From Leptidea sinapis (taxonomy: Eukaryota; Arthropoda; Insecta; Lepidoptera; Pieridae), in NCBI RefSeq assembly GCF_905404315.1, contig NC_066273.1, positions 1,612,001 through 1,676,000 of the forward strand: 64,000 nucleotides of DNA. The letters are read 5' to 3'. A program made the position numbers and the translations under genes. Numbering within the stretch: position 1 is the first letter of the stretch; each line of letters starts with the position of its first letter. The notes under the pieces were generated by a model that did no database searches, had not been told where the DNA came from, and saw only the letters and a list, made by a program, of their open reading frames with translations. Shown here piece by piece: positions 1-11,483 of the stretch.

Positions 1-1237
1 TTTAGCAGACAATAATGATTTTGACAGTTCCATACTGGCTTTGTTAGACCAAGATGCATGAATTGGATAAACCAGCAAAAGTGTCTTTTTACAGACCTTT
101 TAGTTTTTTTTTTACTTTTTTTTAATATTCTCACGAGGATAGATATTTTCTTTTCAGAAAGAATCTGATAGTATGACTGTACTTATAAGTCTGTTGCGGA
201 TAAAATTAGAGTAAAAATATTGTTTTGCATTACTTATGGCTGTTAGACATGGTCTCTCACAACTTTTCATACTTTACTCTCACAATCACCACAATGGATA
301 CCTCATAAGTAAAGTTTATAAACAACATAGGAGCTTAAAATTCTGCAAAGAAAATAATGCCTTTACTTGATACCCTCACTGTGACATATTTGTAGCAATA
401 AAATGTGATTAACATTTTTTTAAATACAAAAGCAAAATATTTAATCCAATAATTAATTATGTGTGTGTGTTCTCTAACATGGCTAGAATCACTTATTTTC
501 ATAATTTTGGTAGCCATTTGATAAACAGATTTCTTATTCTTTACAGGTATGATACTATGAGCCTGAAACACTGAAGTGTCACTGTAATGTTTTTTTACAT
601 GTAATTGAGAAAGGAATTGAAATAAAGCGGATGACATTAACTAGCTGAATAAAGTTTTTATATTTTGGAAGAATTTAATTATTTACAATTGCCTTTTAAT
701 AAGTTACTATTCACTCATCAAAAAGAAAATGAATAATTTGTGCTGTAGGACTTATTAAGATAATAATTGTTATAAATTTTACTTTATATGGCCTAATTGA
801 AATGTGGAATACTATTAAGATTTCTATATTTATTAAATGAATAGAATGATTCACAAATATAGTTACTTGTCTTAAACATCTTTATACATGTTTTTAAGGT
901 GTTGGTACCAACTAGTTTTGGACCATTTGGGGTCCTTCATCAGGGTGAGCGTAGTGAGTTTATGGTTTTGACCAGTCTTTTAATAATTACATTATACTTA
1001 AGTATATACTGTATGTATTAAATATGACCAATAGAAACACTTTCCTTTACATCAAACCAAGGAATGAAACCTTAATATTGGTTAATTTTACTAATAATAA
1101 GTAACCTTTCCATGTAAACCATAAATAGACATTTAAGAATATTTCAACAGATTTTTATAACACTGACGAGATATTGGCACAACAAACAAAACAAATAGTC
1201 TGGCTATTAAGTGAAAAAAAAAACATCATAAACCTAC
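1..1237. other. pumilio intron, no exon seen
   Basis: This AT-rich stretch lies downstream of the last recognised pumilio exon in the direction of transcription, so it should be intron. I found no open frame here that resembles pumilio and no clear transposon. Confidence 0.5.
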
Positions 1238-3106
1238 CTGATTTCTCATAGCAGGAACAGCTGTCAATCCCAACTGGTTTTGTCCTTGTTGCATAAACTG
1301 GTTAGTTCCTGGAGCAAGCATTCCAGCTTGGCTAAGGTACATCATGTGTTCAGCACTCTTACCAATCCCATTCATAGCTTGCATTGGAGTACCTGGGTGT
1401 TGGTGCATCTCATATAATCCTTGCTGTCCCATCTGAGGAGCATTTTGCATACCCTGTAGGGGAGGAAGCATCATGGCGCTATTTTGCATCAGATTATTTC
1501 CCAAGTGATTTTGTAGTGGAGCCATCTGGGTATGCACCATATTGGTAGTCATATGAGGGGGGTGGCTTCCAATCACAGAGGGATTCATAGCCAAAGTTCC
1601 AACAGATGAGGCTATGTTTTGATTCATGTATTGTGCAGGAGTGACCTGAGAGTTCTTCAGTTGAATAGCAGCACCTTGCTGTTGTATATTATTCATTGTC
1701 ATATGATTTTGGTTTTTCCATTTATCTTGGTTCTGCAATAAAATAAAAATATAAAACCAACACATTTTGTATATAATGTATAATATTTGTATTTATAAAA
1801 TAAGCAAGGACAGTTTTGTAACATGAGAAACAAACATTCACTAAATTTAACACTAGAACAACACAAAAAGGTCAACAAAATAAATGCAACAACCATCCTC
1901 ATTTGCACAGGATAGCTGTCTAGATTATGTGTACCACAACAAAAACTATTTCTGCTGTGAAGCAGTAATGTGTAAGCATATTTGTGTTTCACCCCGCGAG
2001 AGGAGACATGCACAATTCTGGTACCAACCCAAACTTTTGTATTTTTCAAGAATCCTGATTGGCACTGTGTTGTAATGGGCAGGGTGTATTAATTACCATC
2101 AGCTGAACATTCTCTCGTTATAAAAAAATTTTTACATACACTATATTGTTATTATTATCAAATATATACATATTTAGAATGAATTACGTAGAATGGAAAC
2201 TAAACTTTAGAAAAAATAACAAAAATAGCTTTAAATTACAAAATTTTATGAAAAGTTTTAATAGCTTTTATAATTGGTAGAGATCCCCTCACTAGATTTG
2301 CTTTTTTTAGTTTTGTTTAGTTCATATTAAAAAATAAAAGTGTTTTTATAATGATGTAAGACTTAACATAAACCATGTATTATTATATTGTTTTTAATTT
2401 TATTTTACATTTATTTGCTTCAATGAGGCCTAAACATCAACCTAATATGTACAACTGATGTAAAAATAAAATAACTTCTAAATTTTAAGAATTATAAGGA
2501 TGTTTAAGAGAATAACAAATGAGTTAGTCAATAACAACCTTTCAGATGAACCTTGACAGACATACATATCTACTATGAGCAATACATATTATACATTCAA
2601 TAATTTCAATATAATATATCATATAATATCATATTATAATATATATATTAATAATAATATATATATTATAATATATATATTATAATATATTAGATAATAT
2701 CACTTGAAATTATTGATCTGGCAGAAGATTTAATGTCTGAGGAAAGTACTATTCAATGAATATTAAATCAAAAATCGTTATTATAGTAGAATATGGGTTT
2801 AAAAAAAATGATAAATATTATTACTATATTCATAATATCAAAACAATAAACACTAGTGTCTGACATTAACTATAAAAAAAAACTACAAACCTCAACAGTA
2901 TTATCGTCGCCAACTGCCCAGCGCTGTTTAGATGCTAAAGACTGTATCTCATCTTGAGGTTCTCGCTGGAATGCATAGTGCACGGCAGAATCAGCATCCT
3001 GAGAGCGGCTCTGTGACACTCGAGTCGTCTGAATTCCTCCTTCACCAGCTTCTTCTTCACCACCCGTTCCTGGCCACTTCATTGGGCTATCGTGAGGTTC
3101 GTGCAT
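1238..3106 (-). CDS. pum: pumilio, first two coding exons (partial)
   Basis: Pumilio is a cytoplasmic translational repressor that binds mRNA 3' UTRs through a C-terminal Puf domain; only its N-terminal part is in the window. Exon 1 is 3106..2891 (72 codons). An in-frame TGA directly precedes the ATG, so this is the first usable start. It ends KQRWAVGDDNTVE before a GTTTGT donor. Exon 2 is 1732..1238 (165 codons), with a TTGCAG acceptor and a GTAGGT donor, and starts NQDKWKNQNHM. Both junctions are phase 0. The joined motif RWAVGDD...NQDKWK matches the fly Pumilio N-terminal motif RWACGDD...NPDKWK. The rest of exon 2 is rich in Met, Gln and Asn, as expected for this disordered region. The Puf repeats must lie beyond the left edge. 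The identification rests on this short conserved motif and is therefore strong but not complete. Confidence 0.82.
1908..2090 (-). repeat. SINE copy in pumilio intron
   Basis: Read on the minus strand, this matches the lepidopteran-type SINE seen several times in the window (for example 25321-25622). Shared pieces are the TGCCCATTACA-like 5' part, GATTCTTGAAAA, and TTACTGCTTCACAGCAG. The copy is diverged. It lies in the 1733-2890 pumilio intron. Confidence 0.6.
2600..2700. repeat. AT-rich palindromic tract
   Basis: Repeated TATAATATAT units make a nearly self-complementary stretch inside the pumilio intron. It is low-complexity sequence with no coding potential. Confidence 0.6.
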
Positions 3107-3725
3107 TCAGTTTCACGATGCTTAATACCAAACAAGCGTAAACAATCACTATACACGTAAAGTGCAATAAATAAGTAAGTCTAGTTTGATTAGCTACACT
3201 TACTAGCTTCTATATTAGTAAACAATTTATTATAATAATCATCCTACAAGCAGCTAGCGTTACTAGAATATTTTTTGGCCTTTGCAATGACAGCCAGTAT
3301 GAAGCTACATTAATGACAGCCGCTAAGAAACCAAAATAATGCAGGATATCGACGAACCGTTAACTCAGAACAAAGAAAAACCTAACAATTTTTTAATATT
3401 GTTGCACAGAATCTACTTGAACACTTTATTTTATTCATAAATTCAACAATCAATCCTCTATTCAATTGGGCTTTAATTTTGTCGGCATTCACAACTGAAT
3501 TCAATAACACTCAAAATAATACACTATTCACACAATTATAAAAGAAAACGACCACAAATATAATTACTATATGTACACGGGACTATTTACAATGTACAAT
3601 TTTTACAAAAACTTCGTTTATGCCATTTGCTTCCGTCGATATTTTCCGATTTACAATTAGACTTCCACCATTGTTCACAGCCTATCCGCCATAATCAGGC
3701 AGATGCGATGCGCGCGCAACGCGCA
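3107..3725 (-). promoter_or_regulatory. probable pumilio 5' UTR and promoter region
   Basis: This region lies directly upstream of the pumilio start codon. It includes a locally CpG-rich patch near 3690-3727 in an AT-rich setting, which may mark the transcription start. No intron signal can be confirmed, and the assignment rests only on position. Confidence 0.35.
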
Positions 3726-4711
3726 AAGATATACAATAACATAAATAAATACTAGGAGTAACGTTCCGTTCGAACAAGTGCCGTAATATTTTATAGCTAT
3801 ATTTTAATAATAAGCGTATAAAAGTATATCATAAAAATATTTTGTAATTTCATTATTCGACTATATATTTGTAGTATATGCTAATGGAATCAAATAATAC
3901 AATTCCAAATATGTATTCTTTAAGGCAATAAATATGGTTACCGGAACGTTTTTATTGCAGTAAACTCGGGAAACTTCAAAAGTTGACAAATAATAATTTT
4001 AATGTATTAACGGCTTTGGGCACAAGTCCTTTAAACCAAATAAATAAATCAAGTTGACAAAGGAAATTAGATAGAATTCTTGGAATATGTACTCATGAAA
4101 CCGAATTGTTTTTGAAGAAATTGAAAAAGTGGACCGTTGAACAGTGGATCACGTACCTACAAAGTTCTTCGTTATACTATTTTGTTTTCATAATTCTATT
4201 TCTGAAAATAGTTGAATCGGAGTCTGTTCCACAAGAACGTACTTTTAAAAATCACACTTTGGTAGGAGACCAACGCAGACATGCTCCTTATGGTAGGCAA
4301 GAAAGCTTCAACAAGAAAGACCATAATCCCCCATTCCGTCCCGATTATATGTGTACTTATCAAATAAATAACTATAATGCACATAGTTGTTTTTCTAAAA
4401 AATCTGCTTATTTTAAACCGTCAATGGTAAACAAACGAACTACAGTTCCTGGATGATTTTTTTGTAGGTACTAGCTTTTCTTATTTTTAAAAATAATAAG
4501 AGTGAGTACATACTTTGTTACATTTTTATTATGTAATTTATCTATTTACTCATATACACCTCCGAGATTTTTATTTTTGGAAACAATCTATCAGAATTTA
4601 AGAAATCGGTGTTGAAAATAATTGTGGCCATATATGTTAGTCATACTAGTAACAGAATTTTTTCTCCCTTAACTTTAAGTGTTACTGGTATCCCTCGTAA
4701 ACACACACACA
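3726..4711. other. intergenic, nothing recognised
   Basis: AT-rich spacer. A 116-codon open frame near 4106-4456 has a hydrophobic stretch but no recognisable family, no duplicated relative here and no splice context, so it is not called. Confidence 0.4.
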
Positions 4712-5233
4712 CTAGCTTAAAGGTGCCTCACTTGCTAATATCACGGCGCGGAGTCCTTCTTTTTTTAATAGTCCGTGCCTAAGGCATAATAATTGTAATT
4801 GAAAAGCTAACGTTGAATCATTATGCAAACGTCTTAATAAATTTAGTAACGAAAGTCCAAAACAATTTTGGATCAGAATACTTGCTTTTTTGTAAGTATG
4901 GGTCATAGCACATATGTTATAAATTTTTGCTCTTCTTCTTAGGAGTGAAAAAATGAGTAAATCGTCCTGGTTGCCATGAAGTTTATATTTCTTAAAAAAA
5001 AATCTTTTTTCTTTTAGAATTTCAAGGCGGGAAACGGTTAAGTGAGATTTGTTACCTACGTTTACGGAGGTTATACATGGTATTATATCTTCTAACAAGC
5101 CATCGTTGAGCAATTTTTGCCAATCAATAGCATTTAATGATGCACTTATGGATCCAAAATAACCGGATTTATAAAAGTATTTGAGCCTCTTTTTTACCTC
5201 TAATGATTCGACAAAAACATTACAGGCTTCCAT
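4712..5233 (-). pseudogene. non-LTR retrotransposon fragment (endonuclease-RT linker)
   Basis: The minus-strand frame reads SGYFGSISASLNAIDWQKLL, then KEKRFFFKKYKLHGNQDDLL and RRRAKIYNI. This layout (an aromatic-rich stretch ending IDW, a basic KEKR..KKYK..G block, then a conserved R-R-K patch) is typical of the linker between endonuclease and reverse transcriptase in CR1/Jockey-type LINEs. No RT or endonuclease catalytic block remains. It is a dead fragment, and the clade cannot be fixed from this piece. Confidence 0.6.
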
Positions 5234-5893
5234 ATATGATTACCTATGATGGGGCACATCCTCGGGAGCAAAGGGTGAATATTTGTAAAAATTAGATCCA
5301 ATAGTTGATCATTATAATTACGAGCTTGATTGCATTGAAAGAGATTATATTGGGTTGGTGTTATCAATGAACATTTGCAATTTAAAGTTGTTTAGAATGG
5401 CAATATAGAGATTATTGTTGTTAGATTTCAATTATTCTTTGGGCACAATCGTTGAGTGTTAGCTATCTACGTTTGTGGCTTTGAGCGATTAAAAAAATGA
5501 GTTTATTGATTAGGCCTCATTAACCGACAGGCCTTATTACCAAAACTAACTTTTTTGCATCATTATAAAAAAGTTTGATAAATCCAAATGTGCATGCCTT
5601 AAGTTCTCATGTTTAGGTACGTAATTTTTTAAAGTAAGTAGCTAAAATATATATTTTTTTTTTGTAATCAATAACCTTATTACTTTACTTCTAATTTTCT
5701 GTCAATACAACAAAAAGTTTTGAAATTCCAAAACTGCACGACTTATATGATCGTGAAATAATTAAAAATAAATTCTCAATCAACAGAACTTTTCTTTTTT
5801 TATTTCAAATTATTTACATATGACTTAAGTAATTAATAACACTGTTAAATAAAAAATGAAACTTTAATAATCTAATAAAATTAATTAATCACA
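5234..5893. other. intergenic, nothing recognised
   Basis: AT-rich sequence between LINE fragments. It may be further decayed retroelement, but I cannot support that. Confidence 0.35.
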
Positions 5894-5965
5894 AGGTGAT
5901 GACTTAACACCAGGTGACCCGTACGCTGGTTTGTCCTCCTATTCCATAAAAAAAAACTAATAAAT
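5894..5965 (+). repeat. 3' end of a CR1/Jockey-like LINE
   Basis: The stretch GGTGACCCGTACGC...TCCTATTCCATAAAAA matches the 3' tail of the LINE whose inverted copy begins near 6070. Related tails occur near 22366-22440 and 8595-8645. Only the extreme 3' end remains, as in heavily 5'-truncated copies. Confidence 0.5.
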
Positions 5966-6069
5966 ATCACTAAGAACGCTTTCGGCAGGTAAGGTATAAG
6001 GTACAGAAGTACTTATTATAAAATATTGCGAGCGTAAAAAAAATTTATAGAAAAGGAGGAAACAACGAG

Positions 6070-6748
6070 GTAGAACAACAACAAATAAGTGTACGGGTCA
6101 CCGTGGTGTTAAGTGATCACCGCCGCCCACATTCTGTTGTAATACCTAGACGTATCACAGGAGCATTGCCAGCTTTTAAGGAAAGTGTACGCGCTTTTTG
6201 TGAAGGTATTGTAGGTACCCATATCCAGGGCCGGATTATACTTAATGGCGCCCCTGGGCACCGGAAAAAAATCAGCCCCAATACTGGAATTTTACTTTAA
6301 CTTATAGTTTATATATATTATTTTTCAAAACTAAAATAACTAATTTATTGTAGAAACTTTATTATATGTTATATATTCTAAAACATAAATAAATATTTGT
6401 TATTTTCTAACTTTTTGTAAAATTTTGCACTTAGGGTGACTCATAATTATATTACATCAATTCTTTCACAGGCAACACGCCTGACTTTTTAAATTGTGAA
6501 TTGGTTATTTAAATCTTCGCAATTTTTAGAACGTTTAGACGTTGAGCAATCATGATAAGACTTAAAAAAAATTTTTTCGCTTTCAAACATTTTGCCGCTC
6601 TAAGAAATTCGCCGCCCTGGGCACTTGCCCCAACTGCCCATAGTGTAAATCCACGGCTGCCCATATCGTATCGACCCGTGCTAAATGCGGTAGAAGACTG
6701 ACACTGAAGCGAACTTTCTACGCAACGCCAAGTGATCCAGCAGTTCAC
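6070..6748 (-). pseudogene. LINE C-terminal remnant split by a hAT-type MITE
   Basis: On the minus strand 6748-6660 encodes WRCVESSLQC...STAFSTGRYDMG. The frame resumes at 6225 with TYNTFTKSAYTFLKSWQC-SCDTSR and runs into a 3' UTR ending near 6070. The pattern of an aromatic-Pro-rich segment, RYDMGT, then a Lys/Arg-rich helix and CSCD is what I know from the C-terminus of a common lepidopteran CR1/Jockey-like element. A second fragment of the same region is at 42606-42790. The copy is interrupted exactly after RYDMG by the transposon at 6226-6659. Confidence 0.65.
6226..6659. mobile_element. hAT-type MITE, 434 bp, with 8-bp target duplication
   Basis: The left end CAGGGCCGGATTATAC is an imperfect inverted match to the right end, whose complement is CAGCCGTGGATTTACAC. 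Both ends continue into related G-rich text (GCGCCCCTGGGCA inside the left end, GCCGCCCTGGGCA inside the right). The flanks are an exact 8-bp duplication, CCCATATC, at 6218-6225 and 6660-6667. CAGGG termini with an 8-bp duplication are hallmarks of hAT elements. No transposase frame is present, so this is non-autonomous. It sits in a LINE remnant, whose reading frame is restored when the element and one repeat copy are ignored. Confidence 0.85.
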
Positions 6749-6759
6749 AGTGCCTATAC

Positions 6760-8060
6760 GGTTTTATGCTTATACGTTGATAATTGATTTTTATGCTCTA
6801 GTAGAACATACTTACGCGATTCCCGCTTAAAAGCATGCAATAAATATCGACAGTGGGTTCCGTGGGTAGGAAAGAAGATTATTTGATCTTTCACTTTTAG
6901 GTGGAATACAGTTATTTATGAAAATCCATATATTATCTTGAAGCGCTGTAAAAGCTTGTAATATAAAACTGTTTGCTTGTTTAAAAGTCCGATTCACTAG
7001 GATTTTCCGACTTCAAAGCAAACACTGTAGGTACTAAGTTTTTTAAATTTCAAATAAAGAAACATAATATTATTGTTTCAACGTTTTATACTTAGTTACT
7101 AAGGTTAGGGATTACCTAAGAATAATAGCTTTTTTATTACGGAAACTATTAGAAGCTTGTGTGCATGGCATCTTGACACTCAATGGCATCTTTGAAATTT
7201 GTAACTTATATACGCTTCGTGTTATTTTACATTGAAATTAATAAAATACTTACTCATGAATCATGATATGTGATCCTAGTGTCTTTCTTATAGTATTATT
7301 TTTACAAAGTTGTACTACTCAAGCCAACATTTTTGTTTCAAAGTTTCAATTATTAACAGAATATTGGGCAAGTCAACGTCGCACTTTGCTCGAGTACGCC
7401 CTCTTGGGCGCAGTATTAGTGGCCGCACTTTGCGATTAGGCCTGCGGTATTTAGTTGGAGCGCAGCGGAGATAAATCCATAACCTAAGGGTTTATATGTA
7501 GTTGTTAATTGTACAGCAACAACTATATTGTGTACATCTATTATTGGTTATCACAACAGTAATTTTATCATAGATAGTGTTATTTAATTATTGTTATATG
7601 TGTGTACTGTTGATGTATCATTAAGTATAAACAAATAAACGTTCAAAATCTGCCTTTAATTGGTATACAAAAAATGCTGTATTATTTAACTAGGCATCTG
7701 GATTATGAAAATCTATGTAGGCTAAGGTATATACAGATGCATCTACTAAATTTACGATTATGATGTTAGCCGAAAAATATAGCATTTGTTTATTAATAAG
7801 CTAAACACCTTCAAACAAAGATATTACCGTAAAATGATAAGATGTTCGTAGTTATTGCGGGGTATTGGTCCACCGAAGCAGAAGCAGATGCGCGTCCGTT
7901 GTCCGTTATTACTGACAGGTGCGGCGTGACTCGTGACTCGGACAGTAATTAGTATTCACCGTTGCACCTGTGTGCTTGGATGCCAATGTCAAAACATGAA
8001 TTGCCGGGAATATCCGAAAAGGCAATCCATGGAAAAAGGATTAAGATCTTTGAGTTTGAT
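6760..8060. other. intergenic, little recognised
   Basis: AT-rich spacer. A patch near 7375-7460 (GTCGCACTTTGC...TGGCCGCACTTTGCGATTAGG) resembles 43975-44060, so it is probably a decayed repeat. A more GC-rich patch lies at 7860-7950. No gene is supported. Confidence 0.35.
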
Positions 8061-8069
8061 TTTTTTTTA

Positions 8070-8130
8070 TATGAGAATAAGGGACGAGACGAGCAGGACG
8101 TTCAGGTGATGGTAATTGATTTCGGAAAAG
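8070..8130 (+). repeat. SINE 5' fragment
   Basis: The stretch AAGGGACGAGACGAGCAGGA and the following CGTTCAGGTGATGGTAATTGAT match the 5' start of the SINE found complete at 25321. Only the head remains. Confidence 0.6.
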
Positions 8131-8410
8131 ACCTCGAGAGAGCGCGGGTGTTCCTTTCAACGTGAGCCTGTCTCAGGAAATAAGTAGGGACGCGCGATTG
8201 TGGCTCCGCCACTATAAAATATATTGTTTTAACTAAAGCTACGGTCTACTGGATGGTTTCACAAACTAAAGCAGAAACGTGCTGATACTCTTCAAAGTCT
8301 AGTAACTAATGGTTTGTTAATAAGTTGGAATATTAGCTAAAATTTCTTACAGTGCACATATTAATACCAGTAAACTAGACATCTGACACCTGAGATTTTT
8401 TTCCAGGATC

Positions 8411-8562
8411 GGATACGGAGTGCATCTGCGGTCATCCGAGACAGACCGTTGCACACATGACTGGGTGCCCTGCGTGCCCGACAACATGCACGAACGAGGA
8501 GCTACACGAGGCTACCGACCGAGCTATCACGGTTGCAGCTTTTTGGGCTGCCCGTATTTGAG
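8411..8562 (+). pseudogene. non-LTR retrotransposon C-terminal Cys/His tail
   Basis: The plus-strand frame reads DTECICGHPRQTVAHMTGCP, then ACPTTCTNEELHEATDRAI and TVAAFWAARI before a stop. The C-x-C-G-H...H...C arrangement followed by an acidic helix and W-x-x-x-I-stop is the usual C-terminal end of RT proteins of lepidopteran LINEs. No RT core is left upstream. Confidence 0.55.
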
Positions 8563-8594
8563 GTGACTGTCGACTCTATAAGAAGATTGTTTTG

Positions 8595-8648
8595 AAGGAG
8601 CTAGAGTTGGGTGGTGGTGATTACTTCCCATCAGGTGATCAACCACAA
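8595..8648 (+). repeat. LINE 3'-tail fragment
   Basis: GGTGGTGGTGATTACTTCCC and the following ATCAGGTGATCAACC match the LINE 3' tail also seen at 5894-5965 and 22366-22440. Confidence 0.45.
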
Positions 8649-8684
8649 GTTTCAGATCCTCTTTCATAAAAAAGTTTACATAAT

Positions 8685-8890
8685 TTACATAGAGCTTCTT
8701 GCTGATAGACAACCGAAGAAAACAGGCCAGGTTTATACTTTCATGTGTATGACAAGCTACATCTTACACTTGCGATTTGTGTGCCACTTTATGCAGTTAG
8801 TGTGTGTGTGTGCATTGCTCAAAATAGAGGTTAACTGTTAACCTCAATTGGTTTTGACGATTTCACAGACTATCTAGATAAATAAATGAT
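8685..8890 (+). repeat. unclassified dispersed repeat, copy 1
   Basis: This stretch shares AAAACAGGCCA, GTGACAAGCTA-like text, GCATTGCTCAAAATAGA and a closing AATGATCTAAG with 55310-55720. The two copies are diverged and the second is longer. I do not recognise the family. Confidence 0.5.
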
Positions 8891-9108
8891 CTAAGATAAA
8901 AAGGTGCACCAGGATACAGTTGAACATTATTCAAATTTCAGGCAACAGTTATCAGTATTATTGTGGCAAAGTATAGTTTCAACTGTTGTCTGTTTATTTT
9001 TATAATTACTACAGTAGACACCCTTGGTGTGTGAGTCAATCTTTTGTCACCTCTACTGCAGGATTATTTTCATTTGAAATCTAAAATAGCTGCTGGAGCT
9101 TTCACCTG

Positions 9109-9362
9109 CAGTGGGAGGTTCCTTTGCACATTATGCCAGCTAGATTATGGGTACGAAAACGGCTTCCTTTTTCTGCCGTGAAGCAGTAATGTGTTAGTGT
9201 TATTGTGTTTCCGTCTGAAGTGTGCCGTAGCTAGTGAAATTAATGAGCAAGTGAGACTTAACATCTAGTCTCAAGGTTTACGAGAGCAATTGTAGTGCCC
9301 CTCAAAATTTTTGAGAATTCCAAGAATCCTGAGCAGCACTGCATTGAAATGGGCAGTGTGTA
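9109..9362 (-). repeat. SINE copy downstream of mago nashi
   Basis: This near full-length minus-strand copy of the window's common SINE runs from CAGTGGGAGGTTCCTTTGCAC (the reverse of its 3' end) to TGGGCAGTGTGTA. Its members contain TTACTGCTTCACGGCAGAAA and a GATTCTTG box, both visible in complement. Confidence 0.75.
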
Positions 9363-9747
9363 AGACTGACCATTATAAGCATTAACAGGTTTATAAGAAA
9401 TTTGGCTAAACAGGACTATCAACCCAGATGAGTGCTGATCTGTACTGTAAAAAAGGGGCCTATTAAAATACACCCAAGTCTCAGGCACAGTTCAAATTGC
9501 TCACAAAAAATATTTTCATAACCCATCTAATTACAAAACCCAAACATACAAATATTAGGGAAAAACTTGCTGAAATTAAACTACTACATTCTAATAAGAC
9601 CTTACTTGATAGGATTATTACAATAGTATGTTTTCATATTAAAAAAGTCTAGATAAATTACAACTTTTCACATGAGTTTACATAAACACAACTAAAATGT
9701 ATGTAGCAATTTAAATAAAATAATTTATATTATTACAAAGAATGACA

Positions 9748-9753
9748 TTTATT
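9748..9753 (-). terminator. mago nashi polyadenylation signal
   Basis: AATAAA on the minus strand lies about 25 bases past the mago nashi stop codon at 9778-9780. Confidence 0.5.
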
Positions 9754-9777
9754 AGAAAATTACATGAATGCTGAACA

Positions 9778-11127
9778 TTATATTGGTTTTATCTTAAAAT
9801 GAAGCCCTATAAGAGAAAACACGAGACACTTAAGGTCTTGAACTAAATAGTAGAAACATCGTAATCCTTCTGGGTCCCGAGATTGGTTCACATCAACTAA
9901 GGATCCAGTTTTAGATGTTGTAAATGAAATGTGTTCTTCTCCAATCACTATTTCTAGCTCCTGAAAGTTAAAATATGCTTATTATACAGAAAATTAAATT
10001 TTAAAAATAATTTTACACACATTTAGATTTAGTGTTTGATTTTATATCTATGGTTAATTTTGGATTTAAATTGTATTCTCAAGACCTATTCCTCAAAGGG
10101 TCCAGTCAGGGCATGTCCTCCTGCTTTGAGTAAAGGTGTTTTAATAGACCCCAGCCTGATTTTGGCAATGGCCTTGCATTCCAGAAGGATGTGTATGGGG
10201 TCTTTAGTGGCTTTGCAGCAGAATCTGCACAGGTTTGATTCAGGCTGAGAGGAACCCCGTGAGTCTCAGACGTCCTGTCCAAGCCTATGCATTGTTTGAC
10301 ACACTTATGTTGATAGTTGCATAGGAGCAGCTTAGTCTGCCGATGGCCTGGTAGCATGGGCCAGTGACTGGCTGCTTTCAGCATTTCTTGATTCCTTACG
10401 GCATTGTGGATAAGATATTCACCACCTCCACAAAAGGTGTTTGGGCCTATGAAGGGAAATAAGGCGCCATCAGTAGCTAGCCCGTCAGCTATCTCGTTAC
10501 CTATTATGCCTTTGTGCCCCGGTATCCAGGCCAGGTTATCTTTGTTGCTCTGGCTAAGGATATCCAGTTTTCTTCTGTATTCCCACACCAACGGTGAAGT
10601 TATAGTGTAGGATATCAATGCCTTGAGAGCTACTTGGCTTCTCTGATGGATATGCTAAAATGGGGCCAAGCTATAGCAGCAGCTTGTATGCAATTATGAC
10701 CATATGAAATGGAGGTTTTTTAATCTCAGCTGACACCTCTTATGTACAGCAGTGATAAATAGATTATAAGTATATAAACTGTGTAATATTCAGTAAATAA
10801 AATAACATGTTGTAAATAATGTTTTGTAAAACAGTAGTATCAATAATGTAATAGTTTATTTAGGGATACCTGTCTTCCAACACGATCTGGTTGTGGCCAT
10901 AAGCGGTCATCTTCATGCATTATTTCAGAGTCTACAATGACCCGCTTTAGTTCTTCCATGACGCATGGGTGGACGTATGCTTCTTTACGTATCATGGTAT
11001 CATTTTTATAGTTGGAATTGTTAGCATAACGTAATTTACCATCAGGTCGAAATTCAAATTCCAAGAATTCGTGTCCAAATTTACCTTTGTGACCAACATA
11101 ATACCTAATATAGAAATCTGAAGACAT
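9778..11127 (-). CDS. mago: mago nashi, exon junction complex core subunit (complete)
   Basis: Mago nashi pairs with Y14 and clamps eIF4A3 on spliced mRNA in the exon junction complex, acting in mRNA localisation, splicing and surveillance. Exon 1 is 11127..10870 (86 codons, MSSDFYIRYYVGHKGKFGHE to DRVGRQ, donor GTATCC). Exon 2 is 9960..9778 (60 codons plus TAA, ELEIVIGEEH to LHFKIKPI, acceptor TTTCAG). The junction is phase 0. The 146-residue product has the same length as human MAGOH and is nearly identical to it, including the family signature GHEFLEFEFRPDGKLRYANN. There are no gaps or frameshifts. The 909-bp intron contains a dead LINE RNase H fragment in the same orientation. The gene is very probably functional. 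Confidence 0.97.
10106..10660 (-). pseudogene. non-LTR retrotransposon RNase H fragment in mago intron
   Basis: The minus-strand frame encodes SQVALKALISY, a WEYRRKLDILSQ helix, then LAWIPGHKGIIGNEIADGLA. This is the RNase H fold of I/R1/LOA-type LINEs: the V/A-W-(V/I)-PGH-x-G-x-x-GNE-x-AD motif with the Glu-Asp pair intact. The segment after it is degraded and runs into mago intron sequence. I see no RT domain alongside. It lies on the same strand as mago, so it is transcribed and spliced out with the intron. Confidence 0.8.
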
Positions 11128-11483
11128 TTTTAAAACAGCGTTAGGTTAATAATGAAAATTTTTACTTTGACATGTACTTTAAGAAAATGAAGCAAGGTGT
11201 GCAGATTTGCGCCAGTTATCTTTTAGCTTCTATAGCAATTTACAATATTTATTTATAATAACACAGTATTATTTATTAAACTTTTTAGCGGCATTCAGTA
11301 AACGACAGTGGCACTATAAATAAACCATAAACCAAAGAGCCAAGAGGATTTAAGCACTCACCATAAACAATAATGTCACAGCACAGACTACATAACACTA
11401 TATAGGAATACTGAACAATGTTGAGTCTTGAACAATTAGTCTTGAATGTATCAGGGTATCAATGTCTTGTTAGCAATAACGTT
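11128..11483. other. mago upstream region, nothing further recognised
   Basis: This AT-rich region immediately precedes mago nashi and must hold its promoter. I cannot identify a TATA box or initiator with confidence. Confidence 0.35.

Noticed and set aside
4106..4456. 116-codon plus-strand frame with a hydrophobic segment
   Set aside because: No family, no splice context, no second copy; chance frames of this size are expected.
10036..10610. Plus-strand frames over the mago intron
   Set aside because: They are antisense to the RNase H fragment, which has recognisable motifs.
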